Source: Scybalousia_A sp963588535 (GTDB lineage: Bacteria > Bacteroidota > Bacteroidia > Bacteroidales > P3). From it: 9,883 nucleotides of DNA. Location of the stretch: the NCBI GenBank assembly GCA_963588535.1, contig CAVAII010000178.1, positions 1 to 9,883 of the forward strand. The letters run 5' to 3'. Shown one piece after another: positions 5,407 to 9,883 of this stretch (its first letter is position 1; every line of letters starts with the position of its first letter). A model generated the notes under the pieces. The model saw nothing but the letters and a program-made list of their open reading frames with translations. It was not told the DNA's origin and ran no database searches. The position numbers and the translations under genes were made by a program.

Positions 5407-7500
5407 TTAGCAGAAGCCCATCTTTCTAACGCCGTTTTTGGAGATCTTCTCTTCGCTACACATTGTGATAAGGTCGTTTAGAGTAGGTTTATTGCCTGAG
5501 ATAACTTCTTGTATAAGGGATTTTCTAACTATGTTGTCTATCTGTCCGCCACTAAACTCAAAGGTAGAAGCCAATGTCGTTGCCTCTTCGGTAGATAGCG
5601 TTGGAAGTTTATCTTTCCAGATATTTGTCTTCGCCTCTATTGTCGGTAAATCGAAATATATCTTGAATAAGAAACGACGTTCAAAGGCTTTATCAAGGTT
5701 ATCGGCAAGGTTAGTCGTGGCGATAAGAATGCCGTCTAAGTTCTCCATCTCTTCAAGTATGATATTCTGAATAGCATTCTCTGTTTGTCCAACACCACGA
5801 TCACTGCCAGTAATATCCTTACGGGTAGAGAATATAGCATCTGCTTCGTTGAATAATAGAATAGGTTTAACCTTGCTTTTATCACAGATGCGACGATAGT
5901 CAGTAAATACTTTCTTTATTAGTTTCTCACTTTCGCCAAACCAACAAGATTTAGTAGCACTAATATCAACGTGCATAATATCACGTCCAGTTGCTTTGGC
6001 TATCTGCATTACACTCTCGGTCTTGCCTGTTCCAGGTTTGCCATAGAGCAATACTGCCATACCTTTTGGAAGATTATTTGTCTCTAACCTTTCGCAGAGT
6101 CCTTTGTAATATTCTTGGCTCAGACTGTTACGAAGTAGGGACAATTGTTTTTCAAGTTGCGGAGAAAAGAACAGTTGTTTCTCTACTATCTTGTCGCAAG
6201 CGAGTAGGTTTTTGTTAGATTCTTTTTGGATAAACATTTTAGCGTCTTCGCCAAAGAGTTCTTCTATTCCTTTATCGGTTAGGATTAAGTAGGTGTTTTC
6301 ACCAAAGAATGAATCTTTCTTTTCTATATCTACTAACGTCTTTTTTTGAAGGACGTGGGTTTTGTCTTTGAACTCACAGATAGCCTTTTTGCGTTCTTGG
6401 AGACTATAAATTGTTCTTACTTCATGAGATAGAGGCGTAGATTCACCATTTACTAAATCATTACCCATAGAGTAGAATAAGACACGGTCATATTCGTTTG
6501 AGATGGAATCGCAAATGTGTTGCACGGTAGGAAGGTGTTTGTTTTCGTTCTCGAAACGAGGAAGATATTTTCGTAATATGTATGAACTTCTTTGAGAGTC
6601 AGAATTGTATTCTCTGCCATTATGGAAAAACTCGCTTAAGGTTTTAAGAAATGTGTAGATATTGTCACACTTGTAAGATTGAGTGAAAATCGATAAATCC
6701 TCTTCGTAGAAGAACTCCTTGCCATAGTCAGTAAGGATAAGTTCGTCTTCGTCTTTCATCTCTACAAGGTTAAGAGTGATAAGTATATGCTTTCCGCTTA
6801 GGATAGATTTCTTTACGGATACACGCTCTCTGATATTGTCGAATATATCGCTCAAAGTGTTGCCGAAATCAGAACCACCTTTTCCATTTTGAGCAAAATC
6901 ATCATGGCATATTTCGTAGAATAGGATACGATCGGTAATATTATCAACCTTCTTTTGTAACTCTTTTACAAAAGACATCTGGCTGTTTTGATTCTCAAAA
7001 GTCTTTACCTTCTCGATTAAATCAAACGTAGTTATATCTCTGCTTTCTATATCATTAGATATGTAATCGCAGAACTCGTATTTGCTTAATTGTAAATTGT
7101 TATCTACATTGTAGACAGATACTGGGCGATTCTCAAGAATTGCTGATATAGCATCGTTACTTACCATAAAATCTTGGGAAAGGATATTAGGACGAGTCCT
7201 ACCATAACGCATAATTAACCCTTTTCTTTTAAGAGACTCTAAGGCAGGAATATATTCCATCATATCTAATGAGGAACATTTGAAATAATCTGATAAATCA
7301 CTCATACAAGATGATTCATCTGAGCATGTTCTGTCGAATAGAGCGACAAATAAATAAACTTCCTCGATGGTTTCCAAACCAGTGGTTTGCATAACTCCTT
7401 TGAAGATCTCTTGCGACTCAGCAGTGTCTAATTTTTGAAGTTTACTGTTGATAAGTTTCTTTGCTGCTTCCTTGATGAACTGAATACTTGTTTTTACCAT
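5407..7500 (-). CDS. AAA+ ATPase with duplicated winged-helix-like N-terminal modules
   Basis: This is a 697-residue ATPase. The C-terminal AAA+ module (about 450-680) shows Walker A GKPGTGKT (487-494), Walker B PILLFNEADA (546-555), sensor 1 ATTN (594-597), arginine-finger candidates in FERRF (R608, R609), and SGGQIDNIVRK (650-660) in the lid. Walker B has N551 where most relatives have Asp, but the catalytic Glu E552 is kept, so ATP hydrolysis is still expected. The first 440 residues lack a known catalytic motif. Residues about 45-100 resemble a winged helix, and two later blocks (about 191-272 and 339-423) are similar to each other, starting R-[IV]-L-F-Y and ending LILTDYG or LILTDKG. The closest general type is the classical AAA family of remodelling ATPases. 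The substrate is unknown. A TAATTTTG box lies just upstream of the ATG. Pairing with the WYL regulator suggests a stress or defence role, but that is inference. Confidence 0.85.
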   Translation of the reverse strand: MVKTSIQFIKEAAKKLINSKLQKLDTAESQEIFKGVMQTTGLETIEEVYLFVALFDRTCSDESSCMSDLSDYFKCSSLDMMEYIPALESLKRKGLIMRYGRTRPNILSQDFMVSNDAISAILENRPVSVYNVDNNLQLSKYEFCDYISNDIESRDITTFDLIEKVKTFENQNSQMSFVKELQKKVDNITDRILFYEICHDDFAQNGKGGSDFGNTLSDIFDNIRERVSVKKSILSGKHILITLNLVEMKDEDELILTDYGKEFFYEEDLSIFTQSYKCDNIYTFLKTLSEFFHNGREYNSDSQRSSYILRKYLPRFENENKHLPTVQHICDSISNEYDRVLFYSMGNDLVNGESTPLSHEVRTIYSLQERKKAICEFKDKTHVLQKKTLVDIEKKDSFFGENTYLILTDKGIEELFGEDAKMFIQKESNKNLLACDKIVEKQLFFSPQLEKQLSLLRNSLSQEYYKGLCERLETNNLPKGMAVLLYGKPGTGKTESVMQIAKATGRDIMHVDISATKSCWFGESEKLIKKVFTDYRRICDKSKVKPILLFNEADAIFSTRKDITGSDRGVGQTENAIQNIILEEMENLDGILIATTNLADNLDKAFERRFLFKIYFDLPTIEAKTNIWKDKLPTLSTEEATTLASTFEFSGGQIDNIVRKSLIQEVISGNKPTLNDLITMCSEEKISKNGVRKMGFC

Positions 7501-7525
7501 GACTTTAATTGTTTTTTTGTGTTTG

Positions 7526-7556
7526 CAAAATTATTACTATGTGTGTGTGAAAAAAC
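7526..7556 (-). promoter_or_regulatory. Candidate promoter of the AAA+ gene
   Basis: TAATTTTG on the minus strand (7533-7526) matches the TAnnTTTG -7 consensus, and GTTT (7556-7553) lies 19 bases upstream as a poor -33 box. Transcription would start near 7519, leaving a leader of about 18 nt before the ATG at 7500. The position is convincing, the upstream box less so. Confidence 0.45.
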
Positions 7557-7639
7557 GGCAGAGGTTAGAAAAATTTTGAATACGATCTAAATTTTTGTTT
7601 TTGTCTCCTTCGTTTAATTTTTTTGTCCCTATATATAAT

Positions 7640-7649
7640 NNNNNNNNNN
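7640..7649. other. Assembly gap (ten Ns)
   Basis: Ten Ns are flanked by ATATATAAT on the left and ATATATAAT on the right. The identical flanks suggest either a short overlap the scaffolder did not merge or an AT repeat that stopped assembly. Confidence 0.95.
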
Positions 7650-7792
7650 ATATATAATATACGAAAAAGTAGGGAGAAAACATGGGTGTTAATATCAAAA
7701 AAAGTAAAAAAGTTAGGTGAAATTGAGGATTTTTTTGATTTTTTTGTGTGGAAAGGGTAGAGAAAAGGCGATTTTGAAGTGTTAAAAAAAAG

Positions 7793-7809
7793 TGTTCTAT
7801 TTTCCCTAT
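7793..7809 (+). repeat. 17-bp direct repeat, copy 3 (left bracket of the second element)
   Basis: TGTTCTATTTTCCCTAT, identical to copies 2 and 4. Copies 3 and 4 are 224 bp apart start to start and bracket the palindromic array at 7914-7995. The first element has the same layout with 220 bp. Confidence 0.8.
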
Positions 7810-7913
7810 ATGGTCTTAAAAGAAGGGGTTCTTAGGGGAGAGATTGTGGGATTTTCTTCACTATTCTAATTGTTTGATTATAGAGTAGTTAAGATAGGTA
7901 CTGAAATCACTGA

Positions 7914-7995
7914 AATAAAATCAGTAAAGAATTGAATAAAATCAGTAAAGAATCGAATAAAATCTGATTTTATTTCAACGAAATCAGATATTAGT
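7914..7995. repeat. Palindromic array with 21-bp spacing, AATAAAATC/GATTTTATT core
   Basis: Slots of 19 bp start at 7914, 7935, 7956 and 7977 with 2-bp linkers. The first two are identical (AATAAAATCAGTAAAGAAT). The third is the perfect palindrome AATAAAATC-T-GATTTTATT, and the fourth is a diverged copy. The core and the spacing are the same as in the array at 3799-3901, although there the right-hand half-site predominates. Confidence 0.75.
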
Positions 7996-8016
7996 AAAGC
8001 ATTGTCTTTCAACGAG

Positions 8017-8033
8017 TGTTCTATTTTCCCTAT
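8017..8033 (+). repeat. 17-bp direct repeat, copy 4 (right bracket of the second element)
   Basis: TGTTCTATTTTCCCTAT, identical to copies 2 and 3. It begins 22 bp after the end of the array at 7914-7995. Confidence 0.8.
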
Positions 8034-8193
8034 TTTTGTCTTTCGGTAAGTGTAAATTTTGGGGTGGATATTTAGGGATTTGGGGGAAAGAAAAAAAATA
8101 ATTACTGTGTCATACTTATAATTAAAGATGAGATAATAAATTTGAATATTAAGTTGGATGTAAGAAATTTTAAGTTATTTGTTAGAACTAAAA

Positions 8194-8203
8194 NNNNNNN
8201 NNN
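8194..8203. other. Assembly gap (ten Ns)
   Basis: Ten Ns in AT-rich non-coding sequence. No shared sequence is seen across the gap. The true size is unknown. Confidence 0.95.
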
Positions 8204-8374
8204 CTGTATGTACTATGCTCTGAGTATTAATTATTAATCATTAAAATAGATAAGGGAATTTGCTCATTTGATTAAAATAATGGGATAAACTAAATTTTAA
8301 GATATTAATTACATCGTTATCATATTATCTGAGCCATTTAGTTAGGAGTAGTTATAGTCTACTATGTAACCAAC

Positions 8375-8406
8375 AAAAAATACCGGTGTGTGAAAAACCG
8401 GTATTT
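8375..8406 (-). terminator. Rho-independent terminator of the LRR gene
   Basis: On the minus strand AAATACCGGT (8406-8397) pairs perfectly with ACCGGTATTT (8387-8378) around a 9-nt loop, and a T run continues directly after the stem to 8375. It lies about 40 bp beyond the stop codon of the LRR gene. The stem with its GC core and the T tract make this the clearest terminator in the window. Confidence 0.85.
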
Positions 8407-8443
8407 GAAGAATTAAAAAAAATTGGTTGTCTGCCCGACAAAT

Positions 8444-9724
8444 TTATATTAAATTATTTTTGGTTTCGCTTTCGTTCTTATAAGAATCGGTAGAAAAGTC
8501 ATATTCTTGTAGATTAAAGTCTTTCCAGTACCAAGACCTTTGATATACCCCTAATCTTCCTTTTGGAACAAAGACCGTAATCGAACGTGGGACGTCTTTG
8601 GCAATAATTTGTATCTTTTCGTTCTCAAAATAGGTCGGAGGGTTAGTGCTCTGCAAGAAAATAGTTTTGATATTTGGACAACCTTTAAACATCTGCGTCA
8701 TAGTATTAATAGAACTACCCAAAGTAACGCTTATAAGATTTTCGCAATGAGAGATAACAGAATTGATATCTGATAATTGATTGGCATCTATGATAATATT
8801 CCTTAGACTACTACAAAAAGAAAAAGCATTTTCGCCGATATAATCGAGTGTGGAGTGTGTCTCTATCTCGGTTAGACTATTGCACATAGAAAAAGCATCG
8901 CTACCGATAGAAACCAATGAAGGAGGTAAGACTATACCTACTAAACTATTGCACTTTTGGAAAGCAGCGTGGCCGATAGAAGTAATAAGGGAAGGCATAT
9001 TGATATTTATTAAATCCTTACACCCTTCAAAAGAACGATCTCCGATAGAGGTAATGGAAGAAGAAAGAGTAGTATTTTTGCAACCTGTTATTAGGGTATT
9101 AGTAGAAGTCTTAATAATGGCGTTACAGTTATCCCTTGAATCGTATTTAGGGTTCTCTGTGTCTACAACTATACTATTTAGACTACTACAAGAACAAAAA
9201 ACATTGTTATCTAACGAAGTAACCGAAGCAGGTATTTCTATACTTGATAGACTGCTACACATCTTGAAAGCACTTCTACCGATAGAAACAATAGAAGGGG
9301 ACAAGTCTATGTTGGTTAGATTAACGCAACCCATAAAAGCCCAATTGTCGATAGAAACAACCGAAGGGGGCATGATAATACTTGTAAGACTCTCGCAATT
9401 ATGAAAAGCAAGTTTGGAGATACCGACAACCGAGTAGGTGTTTTCTCTATAGACGACCTGCGAAGGTATTTCTACATCGCCTAATACTTGAGTATGATAG
9501 GCTTCTGTTTTTGTATAACTTGTATAACTTCTATGTCCGGTAGACCATTCAACAAATTCTGGAGACACTATCATAACTTCACTCTCTGATAGCGTATTAT
9601 CTTCCTCTGAACATCTTTCGTAGAAGAGTGTTCTGCCATTATATTTATAACTAAAGAAACGTTCTTCTTTTTTAAAATTTTTCGATCGAAAAATTGAAAG
9701 TAATAATGAAACTATTTTCTTCAT
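8444..9724 (-). CDS. BspA-like leucine-rich-repeat protein (LRR_5 type)
   Basis: The protein has 426 residues from the chosen ATG. After an N-terminal region of about 80 residues come roughly ten repeats of about 23 residues (about 100-360), with the pattern L-x-x-I-x-[IL]-P-x-S-[IV]-x-S-I-G-x-x-A-F-x-x-C-x-S, typical of the Treponema/BspA class. One repeat carries the insertion found in many BspA-like proteins (YDSRDNCNAII...TLITGCKNT). The end has the usual cap VFVPKGRLGVYQRSWYWKDF. Such proteins usually bind other proteins and often sit on the cell surface, but here the N-terminus MKKIVSLLLSIFRSKNFKKE has only a short hydrophobic stretch followed by basic residues and no clear signal-peptidase site, so location is uncertain. 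The start at 9724 was preferred over an in-frame ATG at 9841 because it is preceded by purine-rich AGAAAGGACATAGAAAG and avoids an atypical basic extension of 39 residues. Confidence 0.85.
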   Translation of the reverse strand: MKKIVSLLLSIFRSKNFKKEERFFSYKYNGRTLFYERCSEEDNTLSESEVMIVSPEFVEWSTGHRSYTSYTKTEAYHTQVLGDVEIPSQVVYRENTYSVVGISKLAFHNCESLTSIIMPPSVVSIDNWAFMGCVNLTNIDLSPSIVSIGRSAFKMCSSLSSIEIPASVTSLDNNVFCSCSSLNSIVVDTENPKYDSRDNCNAIIKTSTNTLITGCKNTTLSSSITSIGDRSFEGCKDLININMPSLITSIGHAAFQKCNSLVGIVLPPSLVSIGSDAFSMCNSLTEIETHSTLDYIGENAFSFCSSLRNIIIDANQLSDINSVISHCENLISVTLGSSINTMTQMFKGCPNIKTIFLQSTNPPTYFENEKIQIIAKDVPRSITVFVPKGRLGVYQRSWYWKDFNLQEYDFSTDSYKNESETKNNLI

Positions 9725-9851
9725 CTTTCTATGTCCTTTCTTTCCTTTGTATAATAATTTATTTTTTTTGTAAGTTTCTCTATACACTAATCTGTGTCGT
9801 GTGCATCTTAAAAAATCAATTATAGGATATAAAAAAACCATGAACTTTTTC

Positions 9852-9883
9852 TTATTCTGGCATCTGAGGGTCTGGACTTCCTT
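9852..9883 (-). CDS. Possible C-terminal end of an upstream gene (partial)
   Basis: A frame open at the right edge reads GSPDPQMPE and then stops with TAA at 9852-9854. The residues look more like protein than random AT-rich DNA, and the direction matches the other genes. Only nine codons are visible, so neither product nor reality can be settled. The intergenic distance to the LRR start would be about 127 bp. Confidence 0.25.
   Translation of the reverse strand, partial: GSPDPQMPE

Larger units (their letters stand above)
7501..8443. other. 943-bp non-coding region with two assembly gaps
   Basis: No gene is visible on either strand. The region contains the AAA+ promoter candidate (7526-7556), a first gap, the second bracketed palindromic element (7793-8033), a second gap and the terminator of the LRR gene (8375-8406). 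The stretch 8034-8371 is featureless AT-rich sequence apart from the gap. Because both gaps are ten Ns, true lengths are unknown and the LRR gene may not be a close neighbour of the AAA+ gene. Confidence 0.7.

Noticed and set aside
573..7500. A complete BREX or DISARM system
   Set aside because: The methylase, AAA+ and WYL genes are suggestive, but there is no PglZ, BrxC, BrxL, helicase or phospholipase-D gene, and the methylase is of the BcgI type.
8850..9404. A 184-codon open frame on the plus strand
   Set aside because: It is antisense to the repeats of the LRR gene. The regular 69-bp repeat pattern keeps the opposite strand free of stops.
9722..9841. An upstream in-frame ATG extending the LRR protein by 39 residues
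   Set aside because: The extension is basic and atypical, whereas the ATG at 9724 has a purine-rich site in front and a normal MKK start. The frame stays open to the window edge, so some doubt remains.

Overview
The window looks like a scaffold from an AT-rich member of the Bacteroidetes, probably order Bacteroidales. The evidence is threefold: promoter candidates fit the Bacteroides-type consensus (TTTG near -33, TAnnTTTG near -7), ribosome binding sites are weak, and one gene encodes a BspA-like leucine-rich-repeat protein. Two runs of ten Ns (7640-7649 and 8194-8203) show that this is scaffolded, possibly metagenomic, assembly. Gene adjacency across those gaps is not certain.

All recognisable genes are on the minus strand, so the layout is read from right to left. 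The right end has the last codons of a possible upstream gene and then a BspA-like LRR protein (8444-9724) with a good intrinsic terminator (8375-8406). A 943-bp non-coding stretch with both gaps follows. Next come a 697-residue AAA+ ATPase with winged-helix-like N-terminal modules (5407-7500), a 393-bp spacer dominated by a large palindromic 22-bp repeat array, and a WYL-domain transcriptional regulator (4054-5013). After a 1.7-kb non-coding, repeat-rich stretch there is a restriction-modification operon that runs off the left end. That operon has a nuclease-methyltransferase fusion resembling the BcgI A subunit (573-2330), overlapping by 11 bp a specificity subunit (1-583, truncated).

The restriction-modification genes clearly work together. 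The WYL regulator and AAA+ ATPase may form a functional pair, since WYL regulators often sit in defence loci, but nothing in the sequence proves a link between them or to the restriction-modification operon.

The most unusual content is non-coding. Four arrays have units repeating every 21 or 22 bp, and in each the half-site flips orientation at a central palindrome, so that each array is both a tandem repeat and a long inverted repeat. Two of them (around 2930-3001 and 7914-7995) are each bracketed by direct copies of the same 17-bp sequence TGTTCTATTTTCCCTAT, with 220-224 bp between copy starts. This looks like a recurring composite element. Other structures are a 92-bp tandem duplication, a 41-bp dispersed repeat, a promoter with no gene behind it, and a 273-nt structured leader ahead of the restriction-modification operon with two competing foldings.
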